Assembly: GCA_013400155.1 (NCBI GenBank)
Contig: VXBM01000008.1
Coordinates: 1,101,110 to 1,165,109 of the forward strand
Source of the DNA: Helopsaltes ochotensis
Lineage: Eukaryota; Chordata; Aves; Passeriformes; Locustellidae
DNA length: 64,000 bases
Direction of reading: 5' to 3'
Made by a program: the position numbers and the translations under genes
Part shown: piece after piece, positions 26,901 to 40,228 of the stretch
Numbering within the stretch: the stretch's first letter is position 1
How the letters are laid out: every line of letters starts with the position of its first letter
The notes under the pieces: model-generated
What the model was told of the DNA's origin: nothing
Databases searched by the model: none
What the model saw: the letters and a program-made list of their open reading frames with translations, nothing else

Positions 26901-29900
26901 GCAAGCCATGAATACACTGAGAAGTGCAGTGCTCCAGAAGCTTCTACGATTGTTGAAAAAGAGATGGAAATAGACTTGGCCCGGACAGAGTAAGAGCTTC
27001 TTGAAGGTGATGGCCAAATTTGGCTGGCCACAGCAGAAAAGCAGCCCTGCCAGGGTTGGGTCACTGAAACCCTAAGTACTTTTCCAGCAGAGGGGCACCA
27101 CCACCAGCAACTGCCTCTGGTGCACCGTACAGTGCTGTCGGATGGAGGGAGACCGTTTCAGGGGATTAAGCCAATTTCACATCTTTCTCTCTGCTGACAT
27201 GCTACCCTGCACAGCAGGACTATCCTGCTACCACCATGATCTTTATGCAGAGACGGGGAGCTGCTTGCAAATGTCTGCGATGAGCTGGAGATGGCCAGGC
27301 TTGGAGCTGCAGCCATGAGTGCTGGGCCTGGGCTTCCTTCTCCCTTATGGCCTTCATAAGTGCTTCAAACCACTTCCAGCACTGGGATGCCTTAGCCCAG
27401 TAGACTGTCTTCTCAGAGCCAGTCCTGAAAGCAGATCTTTAATTCAGCTATTTTCATCCAGGGAGAAATGGATTCCACGCCTGCTGTGACTGATTTCAGA
27501 GGCTCTAACAGCTCCACCTTGCATTGGTTGCTAATGGGTAGGCCCCTCCATGCCTGTGGCCACCCTTTCTGCTAATGAAATGGGAGATGAAAGCACATAA
27601 TACCATCACACACTACCTGAGGCTGTGTCATTCTGACATTAGAGGTATCAAGACAAGTTCAGCATTACTGGCTACTGTAGCAATCAAACAAGTGGGGAAA
27701 GTGAGGTGAAAACTACAGCTCTTTCCCAGTTTGGCCAACATCACCTTTATCTCTGCTTGTACCATTTCAACAAAAGCGATGATGTGTTGATATGCCTACA
27801 TCACCCATTGGTTCAGGCATTAAGGAATCTTAATGAAAAATTATATTGCAAATACTATCTGGGTACTAGGAAGAGATAAAGGGAAGTTAATTATTTGGGG
27901 ACCGGCCGAGGCATAGTACAGTCCAAAGTCAGCTGCAGGACACTACTGAGACTATTTGGGAGACTCTGTAGACATGTTTATTTTTTATTTAGTTGTTTTG
28001 CTGCTCCATTGGAAACCGCAGAAGTTACACTGTGTTATGCAGTGCTGGTTGTCCAATCTATCTGTCAGACCTGGTGTTATTCTGGAGAATCTCCTCTCCC
28101 TACAAAGCATTACACAATGGAGAAGCAAACATGGTCAGATTCCAGAATAAGGAAACTTTTTAGCTTCTGACCTGTAGGAAACTAGAAACCTGGTTGACTG
28201 AAGGCCACGCTTACACAACACCTATGACCCACAGGGACATGATGCTACAGTGTAGCTGAGTAATTGAATGGTAGTTGAAACTCAGAAACCATCGCAACCT
28301 ATAATTTTAAATCACTAAAAGCCTTAGGGAATACCTCCCCTCCTCTATACATATGAAAATGAATTATTTATTGATGTGCTCAGGAAAGTCTGAATTCTAA
28401 CAGATGCAAAAATATCTAATATATTTGGTATTTCAAGACACTCAGTGATTAAATATGTCTGTTTTGTTATACAAATAAAAGCAACAGCTTTACAGGCTTC
28501 AAAATTTTCTAGGAAGTACAAACATTTGCCATTCAATCAGCTTTGCAGAAATAACTGAGCTAGACTAACAATATCAAGCATATTCTTGTTTCTTTTCCCC
28601 TCTAGATTAAGAGTAACCAAGCTGGTCTTGCTCCCTCTTCTTACTTGAACTCAGTATTATTGGTAGGGGGATCTGTATGCTCTGTACAAGCTGTCGTAAG
28701 TCTGGTATGTTCAATATGCCATGTAGCTAAATGCAAGATATGGGTGGGCGTAAAACTTGCTGCCAAGGCAGTGCTCTGTCTAATGATGGCAAACTGCAGT
28801 TTATCTTTCTCTTTTTAATGCACTGCTTGCATTTAAAAATTGCAAGCAATTTTATCACTTAGAAAGCAGGGGAACCTGTTCAGTCTCATCTCAGATTTTT
28901 CCTTTTCAGATAAAAACCTCTGTAACACTCATAACAAAGCAGATTTCTACAATCAAATAATACATTCCAGAAAGAATAACACATTGCTGTGGAGAGTTGA
29001 AATTATCTGAATGTCACCATTACTGTTATATCAACATAAATCACTCCAATATACTCTTAAGCAATGCAACATTTCTTACACATACACCCAGCAGTAACAA
29101 AGCCTATCACACACTAATTACAGCAGAATCTATGAAAGGGCTCTCTTTGCTATTAAAGATGAAAAAAGTCCCAAGAAAGACTTGCAAACAATTCCCAGAT
29201 TTTCTTGTTCCTATAAGTTCATTTTTTTTTTCTGTGAATTTGGGCTGGATATGTTGGTTTCCAGGGTCAGAATGTGAAAATGCTGGGTCTACTTTTAGAG
29301 CACTGCTTTGTTATTTCAGTCAAATACCTGTAATGCCAAAGAAGGACCTCAGTGTCACATGTATGGCATGTACCCATTGTCAGGGTAAAAGGGAATGACT
29401 GTGACAAATGAGAAGCTTTTTCAGCTAATTCATTTTGTGTGTAGTCATCTCAGAGCCAAGAGGCTCCAGCTGGGACTGGTGCCTGATTACACCAGAAGCT
29501 GTACCAAGTCAGACAGCCTCCTTCACTGAGCACCTTGGGGGCTTAAGCAGAACAATCACACAACTAGTGAAAGAAAAGAACTACAGTTGCTCCTCTCCTG
29601 CAAATGAGGAACTAAGTGACAGAGCTAAAAAAAGGGCTCAGCCCTCAGCCAGTATAAATTGGCACAAGAGGATTCAGGTCAGCGCAAAAACACCAAGTTA
29701 CAGCAGCTGAAGAAAACACTGGAGTTGAATTTATAATGCCTGAGATAAATATAATGCATCCGAGCAAGATTTAACTATCTGCAATCAGTATAAAGGATGA
29801 AATGTACTTAAAAATAATGTATTTCACACGTCTTGTTTAATAAAATCCACAGCATAAAATGATGGTGCCAGTTATCAAACTAGACAAGCACAGAATGATA

Positions 29901-31529
29901 ACACTGCAAGAAAAACCAGACAGCTCGTTAAGATGGTAAGGTATATAATGTACGGACAGGCAATAAGGCAATAAGGGACAAAATACACCCACCTTTTCCC
30001 AGCATAAAATTATTTTGCTTATCATTTTCTTAGTGCCAAAGTAACTCAAATACTCGAAGAAATAAACTGTACTTTATATGGGGTCTGGCAAGGGGACAAA
30101 CAATTGAAAACAATTTCAAGGATTTTAGAAGGAATTTATATATTTCACTAGATCTTGAAAATATTTCAACAGAAAGCTCTGTGTTTTAATTACACGTATC
30201 AATGCTTTTTTGCCCCTCATCACACTTTTACATAAATACTACCTTTATTAAATTTGAAAGTGTCTTCCTTTAAAATAAAACCATTATATTACCAATGCTT
30301 TATTTCATTCTCTGACCTGTAAGTACAATACATTTCCATTATCTTTGCCTTGTCCTCAGAAAACAACAAAGTGAAGGAGATGTGGAGGCTCCATGCTCTG
30401 GTTAATCGGAGCCTCACTTCCCTGTGAGGAGATGGGCAGGGACATTTCACTCTGTAGGACACTCCATTTCTCTGTGCTTCCTCCTGAGCTGGCCTGTTCT
30501 GGGACCATACTAACCTGTCCCTCTTACTATGCAATAACTCAGTCCCTTCTTACCACTCACAGAGAGATGATACAGGAAAATTAAGAGAAAACAGACGCCT
30601 GATAGATGAAAGTGGAGCTTAGGAGAGCTACTGTTCTGTGTTCAAAATTGAAAGGAGAGAGACTTGATATCATTCAAAGCAGTGACTCTCAGGGTAAAAA
30701 AAACCAGCACTTTGGGACTGAGGAATTCAATGCAGCTATAAATCCATAAGTAGCAGCTGCAGAGGCAGATTCAAGAAAAGAAATCTAGGATAGGCAAGAA
30801 AGATCCACATCTGACCCACTAAAAAGGAATGCCATGGTGCCAATAATGGCATGAGAAATATAATTTTTTTGGTTAAATGGTATTTAGGAATAAACTCGGG
30901 TATGTCACTTGAGTTTCATAGTAAATACAAATAAAGTGAAGATGTAGATCAAGATTGTTCCTTTCTAGTAATTTAATTCACTTTTATTTTCAGGATTATT
31001 TTTGAATGTTTTACATCAGTACTGATCAGGAAGACTTCCACAACCCATAGATAGATGAGGATGTAGAAAGGACAAAAGAAGAGACTCTTTACTATGTGAG
31101 AGACTGCAGGAAGGAAAATCTTGCTACAGAAAGGTTTCTCCCAAAGTCACCTCACTTGAACCTGTCCCTTCTCCTTCAGAGATCTGCAGACCATGGGAGA
31201 TACACTTCAACAGAGCCAGCCCTCACAGCAGGATTCTTCAGCAAACATTGCACAATTAGCTGAGGACAAGTGTGTCTTCAAAATGGTTATCCATTTTTGT
31301 AATGCTGTTTGACAGGCGTGTCTAAAATCTGCTAGGAAGAGCAATTTACTCTGAGTGAAATGAAACACTCCACATAATTCTGACAAAAGTAGTCCAGGGT
31401 ATATGGCTCCTCCCTGTAAAACCTGCACCAGTAATGGAGCTGAATCTGTCATCAGTTTTATTAAAGGTAAATTTCCATCTACCCTGACTCATCTGAAAAT
31501 GTGTCACTGGTCAGCTTCCTTATTGCTAA

Positions 31530-31899
31530 GTTCACCTCTGAGAGACGATCTTATCAATGTCTGCCAGTATCCAAAGGGAAGGTGTCAAAAGGAGCGAGCT
31601 GGGCTCTTGCCAAGCCATAGGACAAGAGGCAATGGGCAGAAACTGATATAAGCTGATGAAACCTGTAAGCACTGGAAGTTCCACGTCAATATAGGAAGAA
31701 CTGCTATACTGTGCAGGTGACCATGCTCTGGAACAAATTGCCCAGAGAGGTTGTGGAGTATCCCTCACTGGAGGTATTCCAGAACTGTCTGGACACAATC
31801 CTGTGCAATGTGTTCTAGGATGTCTGTTTGAGAACAGAGGTTGTGCCAGATGTCCCACTCTGGTCCCTTCCAACCTTGTCCATTCTGTGATTCTGTGTG
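31530..31899 (+). mobile_element. CR1 LINE, 3' part, about 0.37 kb
   Basis: Shows gatcttatcaatgtct, aggacaagaggcaatgggca, tggaagttccacgtcaatat, attgcccagagaggttgtgg and the terminal ggtcccttccaaccttgtcc followed by attctgtgattctgtg. This is a CR1 subfamily different in detail from the 56-57 kb copy. It is antisense to TMEM117. Confidence 0.9.
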
Positions 31900-33525
31900 A
31901 TTTAATACTTTGCTCTCTCAACATGAGATTACTGCAGTAGCAATGCTAGAACTACATTGTAAATAAAACATGCCAACAAATTTTCCCAGTCCCAAAAAAT
32001 TACTTCAAGTAAATAAAAAACTCCATCACACAAATATCACTTAGAAAAGCAATTAAAAAGAGCCTCTTGCTTTGAGTTATAAAAGTATGAAAGAGTGCTC
32101 AGGACAAGCTGTTTCACATAAGACTTTTCTCTATATTTAGCAACTCCAAGGTCAAAATACCGGAATTTCATTTTTCAAAGCCAAAAGGATGGTTTAATAG
32201 TTATTTTATATGAAGACAGCTCTATTTTTATACCCTGCATGCAATATCAAATTCAGTATAGCTTGATACATCCTGCATTTTCATTCATACTTTCATTACA
32301 GCTCTGTAAAGTACAATCATTTGTTATACATTCTCTTGAATATTTTTGAAACATCAAACAAAATGCAAAATTCAAAGGTAGAGAAAACAAAGCACCAGAA
32401 ATCTTATGAGAAAAGCAGTATTATGAGAAAAAGAGTATTTCCTTTCTTATCCTCCTAGTTCTAACCATGAACCACAGTGATCACTGAACAGTGGTGGACA
32501 TAGGAAAACAAAACTGAACTATAGGAGTCTATGCACCTTTCAAGTCCTAGTACAGCAGTGGTAAAGTCTGAGTGCCTCCAGGGTCACCTCTATGATAATT
32601 ACTCAACTAATAGATAGCTTTTTAAAGAGAACTGAGTGTCCCAGAAAGGCTGTCTGCTGGCAGAGTTAGTACTATATTGGAGAGAAAGGACCCATTGGTT
32701 CTTATATTTTTTGCTGATCTTCAATTCAACAGTCTAACATGTCTAGGACTAAGTGCAAATTCATGGGCCTTCAATGCTCCTCTTCCTTCCCTCTAGCCCA
32801 AATGACATAATTTTTCACAGAGTTTTGGGTGAATTATTCACACAAGGCTCAAACCACATACAAACGCAAAGGGGAGAGCATAGCACCACATGAAGAAGGT
32901 TTTTGACCACATACTTGTGACCCAGATTCCTTTCTTAGCAGCTACATTCAAAGGAGTGGACATCAGGCAAATGACACTGAATCATCTCCCCAGTTAAGCT
33001 TTCAAACAGAAGCCACTACACTACAAGGACCTGTCATCAAGTAACAAAATTTTCATGTAAAAGTGGAAAGCTGAATCTTAATAGCAAATACCAATTTTCA
33101 TCTATTAAAGCATCTTAGTGTGTGTATACCTAATATCACAACTGTTTGAAATACGGATGTATTTCCTTCTTGTGTGTGTGAATTTATCTCACCTTCCCAA
33201 GAAAAGATTTGAATTTACAAAACAACCACCTTCTGTTTCTTTTCCTGATGTAATTTTTGCAGAAAACACTTTCTAATTTGGAAAGTCATGGAGTTCTTAC
33301 CTAGCACTCTAAAAGAGAAATCAGCAATATTTTCACAACAAAAAAGCCAGAGGTCTTTTTTGCAAAGTTACTGAGAATGATGTTATAAAATGCCCTTACT
33401 AATAGTGATTGCAAACTAAACATTTATTTACCTTTTTGTAGCCTTAGCTAAACAGCATTTGCTCTAGAGGAAACAGAATGACTAGGCAGCTTCAACAGCC
33501 TGAGTGGAACATTAGGAGAGTGTAC

Positions 33526-33685
33526 CTGCATGACAATTAGAAGGTCAAACACCAAGATGAAAGAAGCCAAGAAGGCTCTTGAGACCTCATCACTTGGCAG
33601 AAATCCACGATTCAGCTTGTCCCAGCTGATCCAGTCAGTAGTGATGACAAGCACAACTACAGAGGTCAGAGTAAACAGAACCGTC
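33526..33685 (-). CDS. TMEM117: TMEM117 internal exon (two transmembrane segments)
   Basis: Internal coding exon of transmembrane protein 117, a multi-pass membrane protein of about 514 residues in mammals that has been linked to ER-stress signalling and mitochondrial cell death. The minus strand encodes 53 codons after one base that completes a split codon. The peptide starts TVLFTLTSVVVLVITTDW and ends AFLASFILVFDLLIVMQ, with RGFLPSDEVSR between. I recognise these blocks as TMEM117. They form two hydrophobic membrane segments joined by a short polar loop. The acceptor is a pyrimidine tract ending cttccttccag just above 33685, and the donor is cag|gtacac below 33526. The exon enters in phase 2 and leaves in phase 0, which matches the exon at 7668-7797. 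By my memory of the mammalian protein it covers roughly residues 204-256. The identification rests on recalled sequence, not a search. Confidence 0.95.
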
Positions 33686-36473
33686 CTGGAAGGAAGAAAA
33701 AAAAATAGTTCAGAGAGAATAAGATAGCAATGAAGATGCATCATTCTATTTTATCTGTCTTCTAACGGTCAACTAGTATTTTATCAGTACTCTTCCACTG
33801 ATGGAAACAGACTAAAGAAAATTAAGTGCACAAACAAATCTTTTAATTTAAAAAAGAAAGCAGTCAGCTGTATCCTTATTGAAGATAAATTTAGTAGCTA
33901 GTTCTAAGCATGTTGCAAAAATATCACTCTGGTTCTTCCTTCTGTATTTTTCACTGAAGATGAAAATCAGTTAAGTAAAATAAGAAAGAAGTAAAATTTA
34001 CCAAGGCCTGCATGATCTAGGCCAAATTCAAATCAACTAATTGAGAGAACATTGTCTAAGGCATCAAATACATTAGAACCTTTGAAAATATTTTCTAAGC
34101 TGTAGGAGCTATAAGACACTAACTATGAAGTCTAATTTTTATACAGAAATATATATCTATAAAAAAAAATCAAGGCACTAAATTAACTTTTAAAAAAATC
34201 TGGAGATTGTAGAAAGGTTTTGCTTTGTGTTTTCTAAGATGTCCTTTGTAAAAGTTCTCAACAATTTTATGACTTTTCTGAGAAGTCAACGAAGAGTGAA
34301 TCACAAAAGTATTAAAGTCTCTGTATAAATGCTACAAGAATTCCAGAAGATACATTTGACTAAGTCATACGATTCTGAAACACAAGTATTTAAGAAAATA
34401 TCTTTCTAAGCTAGACCTGCAAAATACCTTGTTTCCAGCAACACTTTGGTAATATCTCACAGAGTTGGCAGCAGTGACTGATTGAATTTCTGGTTCTGTG
34501 GAAGCTGGAAAATTTAGCTGGTAATTTAAGGGTGAGCAAGGCTTCTTCCAGTAGCCATGGCTACTCAATAAATCTGTGCTATAATAGCAGCATATCAAAG
34601 TCTGAATGCACGCTCATAGCTAAATAACTGTGGCAAGATTTTTTTTCTACAGCAATAATATCTCATTTTCTTCAGCTACCAAGGGTTGTAAAATAAAGTG
34701 AAGAATATTTTCCACGACACTTCCAAACAGGACAAATACTCAGTAGAGGGGAAAAAACAAATCTGCACACCAGTAGTCACAGGCTACCAGTCTGTATGCA
34801 TTTCTTTTTATACGGCAGCCTCACTTGTATCTGTGAGGAAGGGAAAATAAATATGCATATGACAATAGTATAATACATCTGGACTCCTAAACATCATTCT
34901 TCTGTGACATGACAGGCTGCACTTCTTCAGAATGTAATGAGACACAAAATTACTTGATTGCTACCACATTTACCTTGGAACATTTATTTTTGTTCTTAAT
35001 AAATTAACTCAGTTACATGCAACACTATGGCTGACACCCTAACAATCTCCCTCAAAACAATTACAAGCCCCTAGGCAAGAAAAAGCAGTAAATGAGTGAT
35101 ATTAGATGTAATTAGACCTTAGCAGTAGTCAAGTCTTTTCCTAAAACATTTGTTTAGCTACCATGTCAACTGTCAGTACCTGAACCTGACTGACTTTTCT
35201 ACAAGCTCTGCTTTGGCACATACACAGAAGAGTTTACTTTGGAAAGACAATTCTCTCTCTTGCATATAACCTCTTGAGACACACAAAGGTGTTTTCTCCT
35301 ACTTATTTTACCTTCGTATCTGAAAGTCTCATGGTTAATGTTCTTACTTTACCTGAAAGGTTCTCCAGAAAGAAAGCAATCCTCAGCACTTGTCTGCTGG
35401 CCAAGGCAGACTCCCCCAGCCACTAGGCACCCTGATTTTCCTTGACCTCTTTCTGTGGAACCACCTCTCCTGGGGCAGAGGAAGTTTAAAACCATAATTC
35501 AAATCTGAGTATTTTGCTATAGGAAGCATATACCCAACAGTTATGCTCAAGACTATTCTGCCTCAGTCCTCTTGAATTATGCATTTGCATTTTGGAGCAA
35601 GAGTTCAAAGCATGGAAGGTTAGACTTTGGCATGTAGGCAAGCAAAGGCAGGCATATTTTTATTCATGCTTTGTTGGCATGCATGCAAAGACCGATGTGT
35701 GTGCTCAAGTCCTGATTTCCTTGAGGAAATGCATATGCACTTAGAAAACTGCTTTGTTATTCATTCTGAAATGTCAAATAGGGAGGGAAGGGAGCAGAAA
35801 GTGGGCTGCTAATAGAATAAGAAAATGTGAGATCAACAAAGAAGGTTAGAAATAGACTTTCAAAATGGTTGCATTAAAGAGTCTAATTAGTACTCAGTTG
35901 TATTTTTGACCTATGATACCAAAACACAGCAAGATATTCAATATATGCTTTTGGAGTTATTATAAACTGAGCTTGTTTGGGTTACAGTTCAGTTAGCTTC
36001 TTGTGAAAGTACAGTGTCCTGGAGATTAAGAAAAAAAGCTGAGAATTTCATTTAACTTGACATAGCTTGTATTGGATAAACCAATGTGAGCTGCCCTGCA
36101 ATATCTAGCCCAGTATAGTTTGCCCTTTATTCTGTAAGGCACATTACTGAGAAAGAGCTACACCGTCAAACTATTCACCACATTGCTGGCAGGACCTCTC
36201 CTCATTACAGAAGGGGAAAGGCTACAGGGTGAAGGGCAAGAGAGGACTGACTCTTCTACATACCAGTCATAAAGAAATGCAATTTCTGGCTCTAGTTCAT
36301 GAAGAAAATACACTTTTATATTTCACTTCTAATCCTAGCTTGCAGTATTGAATGATTATGTGCCCTGGACACCTATTCAGCTGCAATAACACACATTTTA
36401 CAACCTACTGAATACTCCTTAAGAGTGCAAATAAACACTGTCCAGACCAATAACATACTGAATAGTTAAAATT

Positions 36474-36510
36474 ATTAGGTTGGTCCACAAAAGTTACTAC
36501 TGTGCTTATC
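36474..36510 (+). mobile_element. Possible mariner-type terminal repeat
   Basis: ttaggttggtccacaaaagt resembles the terminus of mariner elements, which starts TTAGGTTGGT followed by an AAAAGT-like block. A weak candidate for the opposite end is acaacctaa near 36970, which would give an element of about 500 bp. No transposase remnant was seen in between. Confidence 0.3.
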
Positions 36511-36552
36511 ACTGCCAGTGATTATTTAAAATCCCCAGTGTTACACTGAACT

Positions 36553-36580
36553 GGGGTGGGGGGTGGGGATAAAAAGGGGG
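36553..36580 (+). other. G-quadruplex motif
   Basis: Four G-runs of 4, 6, 4 and 5 bases are separated by loops of 1, 1 and 7 bases (ggggtggggggtgggg, then ataaaaa, then ggggg). This fits a very stable intramolecular quadruplex on the plus strand, which is the template strand for TMEM117. Confidence 0.8.
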
Positions 36581-39568
36581 AGGCTGAAAGAGAACTTCTA
36601 CTGCCAGAAACCTCTCAAAAAATAGGCATTTCTTTAGACTGTATCTGTATAATAATCTTTGATTGCCAGGAGTGAGTTTGGTCTTGAATTTGTCAAACCA
36701 AATCACTCATGCCAAACTCATCCATACTACTTGCCATTTGTCAACAGAAGACTAATCTGGTTCTCAAAAACTTGGCAAGGTCCAAAACAGATGCATCTTC
36801 CCTTCTTCCCCTTTCCACAACACTTTCTTGCACTATATGCTTTAACCAAACTGACCAACTTTAAAACTATAATTCAGCATATTATACATGATGAGAGGCT
36901 TTGAACCTCATGGACCAGACCTGAGCAGGTTTTAGTCACTGGTGGCGGTTGCCTCATGGCAGACAGGGTCACAACCTAAACACTGTAGAGAGAAAACACA
37001 ATGAACTGCTGTGATGTTCAAGTCCTGGATGTTTGGAGACACTCTCTTCTGATGTTTAGCATGTCCTAACTCCCTCATCAGGAACTCCTAAGCAGAGCCC
37101 ATGAGGCCACAACTCGTTCTCTTGCAGCCCCAAGGCAGTATGACAAAACCATTCATAGTGCATCCCCTCCAAACCTACACTAGAAATATCTTTGACTCCA
37201 TACAGCCACACCTTCAGGAATCAGTCTGTTACTTGTCTGTACTGAGAGAAAAACTGAACAATCCAGAATTTGTTCCTGGAAAGACAAAAGACAAGCTAAT
37301 ACAGGCATACATGTATACATGTTCATAAAATATTTAGTGTTGGAAACAAGAATTATTTCAAATCTGAGTCTTATGATTTTTCATGTCTAAATCAGCAGGG
37401 CAGAGTATATAAAAAAATGGATTCTGGTCTGTGATGGAACCCCAATTTCTCAAATCGTAACAAGGAAAATTAAGTTTTTCATTCAAAGGGTAAACACAAC
37501 TCTGCACAACACTAACTTCCTTTTACTTGTGACTATGAGCTGCTCATTTTTAGAGATATTTAGAATTTTCTTGTCCTATATGACCCTCAGCCAAATCTTT
37601 TGCAATGCTGCAGCTTTGATGATCAGATAGTAAGGGTTCTGCTAAGACCAACTGAAGAGATGAAAGACGAACTTTAGTTGTTTTCCTCATTTTCATTTTG
37701 TCTTTTTCAAGAGGCAAAAAGCATTATCTTGCCCTTTGACTACACCTTTTCCAGAAAAAACCTTATCTGTGCTTAGTCAAAAATAGCTCTTAGATTTGTA
37801 TGACATAGCATTTTGAGAACTTTTCATTGCAATTTCACACATAATTGTTACTAAGGTAGGTCATTTGGAAATCATTAAACATTGTTAACAAGTATTCTAA
37901 GTATTACTTAACACAATGTTCATTTGGGATGGGACACATTAGACAGGACTAAAGAAACTGGTCAGTCACGCTCCTTAGGGCTGCCCTTTGTGGGAGTGGG
38001 CTGTCTGCCATTACTGCTGTCCCACCCACATCACACTGCCAGTTCCTGGTATGTCTCTGCATTTTCCTGGGGTTTCCCCAACTCAGAAACCACCCCCCAT
38101 ATGTCACAATCCCTCACTTTGCAGGTGGAATGCACCTGCACTGGTACCAATTGCCTTGACAGTTTCTCATGAATGAACCCAAATAGTTGCAAATATTCTG
38201 TGAAAACAGATGCAGAAAGGGCACAAGAAATTTTACTGCTCTTTATATTTAAAAAGGCTTTCCAGTTCTTAGGAAAGAAATATCATCCATTGAGTCAAAA
38301 ACTCTACATATTTTTTTAATCTCAGAATCAGCACTGGTGAAATATACAGTCGCACAGCGTACAATAACTAAAGAACAATGTTACTGCAGATGTTCATTTA
38401 CAAATGCCAACACTTTTTATTTCACTTGTTTTAATTAAGAAGGGCTCTGTTGTTTAATCTGTCAAAAATAGCAACTCTAAGCCTATTCAAAATAAAATAT
38501 TTAGTCTGCCTGTTGCTTGGTGTCAGAACCACTTCTGCAATTAAGCAAATATAAGGGACAGATGCTCTGGTGGTGAAAAGCATCTGTGTTCCCTGGAGCA
38601 GCGTAACTTCAAACTTCCAGCTGGCCACTGCTCTTCTGCCCCCATGGGACAGTTCTCTGAAGGAGAGAGCAGAGACTTGAGATTTCTGTGTTTATCAGCA
38701 GCTACTGCAGTGCCACAGAGTAACATAGCTGGTGCTGAGGATCCCATATTCACAGTGTTTGTGTAGTGTGGACTGAGCATGCATCCATAACTTTAGCACA
38801 CCAGGTGGAATGCCAGAAAGCAGTGTCCACTTCAGATGTATCCAGGGGAAATCCCACTAGTTCACCCCAGAGCAATTCGTACCATTAACCAAAGGGCAGG
38901 TGGAGATAACTGGCAGGTCCAATGTGCTGCTCAAGTGAATTGGCAATACATACAGACCCTAGAAAACTAGGAATATTTGGATAGTTAATTACATTGGACC
39001 TCTTTTGTTAAAATAAGGTGTTTGATCCTGATGGAGACAAGTATGGGGCAGAGACATGAAGCAATACTATTGTCAGATTTCAGAGCACCACACTCCCTAT
39101 GCATGCTCCGCAAGCATGAATAAGTGGGAGAAATTACATTAATGCAGATTACCATCAATGAGACTTAATTATCTGAAGTTAAATATCAATTACGATAAAA
39201 TGGTTTAGAATTCAAACGTTGAATCACATTATTTTTTAAAGTCCTTGTCACTACAATAGTGTATGCCTGACTTCTGTCCCGTTGAAAGTAATGTGTAAGT
39301 AATTCAGCATTTGCCAGTAACCACCAGTTCTTAAATACCTGCTCTGAAACACTCCCTATGCTGTGTATGGCTCATAACTACTTATCAATAGCAGATACTG
39401 CACATTTGGAGAACCATACATTGCCAGTTAAGTCTTCTAAACAATGCTTCTTGTCATTCTGACTGGTGAGCTGAAGAAATTGGACACTGCAGAGTATAAA
39501 GGATGCTCCGAGGTGGCAAAATTGGAATTGTTTTTCTGCTTTTTTATCTATTCACTTACCAACACTAT

Positions 39569-40228
39569 GGGTTTTTCAGATCAGAAAGATGTAGCAGCAG
39601 CAAGGCTAGGGGCTTGCCAGGATTGACTTGGCATGCCTTTTCCCAGCCAGAGTGTCCCTAGAGCTTGAGGCCCTTTGAATCTCTCAATCCTAACCCTAAC
39701 CTCAGTTTCAGCTCTAAATCTAACATAATCCCATAGGTTTTCCAGATCAGAAAAATGGAGGACCAGCAAGGCTGGGGCCTTGCAGGGATCACATAGGTAT
39801 GCCTTTTCCAGCCGCAGTGTTCCTGGAGCTGTAGGCTCTTTAACCCTAACCCTAAGGCTAACGTGAATGCTAAGACTAACCCTAACCCCAGTATTAGGCT
39901 AGCCCTAACCCTATACTGTGGGTTTCAAGTTCAGAAATATGTAGGAGCAACAAGGTTGGGGCCTTGCTGGGATCATGTTGTCATGGCTTTTCCAGACCCA
40001 GTGTTCCTGGAGCTCTAGGCTGTTTGACTCTCTCAACCCTAACCCTAAGATGAACCACTAAGACCTAACTCCAACCCCAGTTTAAGCCCTAATGGCAAGC
40101 AAATCCTATGGGTTTTCCAGATCAGAAAAGTGGAGAAGCAGAAAGGCCGGGGCCTTGCCAGGAAAGCTTTCTCTTGCCTTTTCCAGCCCCAGAAGTTCCT
40201 GGAGCTAACCCCAAAAACCTTTTCCATA
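39569..40228. repeat. Tandem repeat array with interstitial telomere motifs
   Basis: About 3.5 copies of a 167-190 bp unit, starting near 39569, 39736, 39919 and 40109. Each copy opens with gggttttccagatcagaaa-like sequence, then agcaaggctggggccttgcc, then gccttttccagcc and gttcctggagct. The first three end in CCCTAA-type telomere repeats plus degenerate CTAA-rich sequence: 39687-39702, 39841-39855, 39875-39889, 39901-39915 and 40035-40048. The fourth is cut off after ctggagctaacccc. Copies differ from one another noticeably, so the array is not recent. It resembles subtelomeric satellite organisation inserted within an intron. Confidence 0.85.

Larger units (their letters stand above)
7798..33525 (-). 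other. TMEM117: TMEM117 intron, complete (about 25.7 kb)
   Basis: Phase-0 intron between the two recognised exons, starting gtacac and ending aacag on the minus strand. It is AT-rich and holds CR1 fragments at about 9.0-9.8, 23.5 and 31.5-31.9 kb, a microsatellite at 11.1 kb and a purine-rich stretch at 23.8 kb. The intervals 9.85-11.1, 11.25-23.4, 24.1-31.5 and 31.9-33.5 kb show no convincing gene, RNA or recognisable repeat. Open frames there are short and carry no recognisable domains. Confidence 0.9.

Noticed and set aside
27895..28170. 91-codon frame containing a hydrophobic segment
   Set aside because: Hydrophobic stretches arise from T-rich intron sequence. There are no splice-consistent neighbours and it lies inside the TMEM117 intron on the opposite strand.
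28828..28855. Short inverted repeat gcttgca / tgcaagc
   Set aside because: Seven- to eight-base arms are expected by chance in AT-rich DNA of this length.
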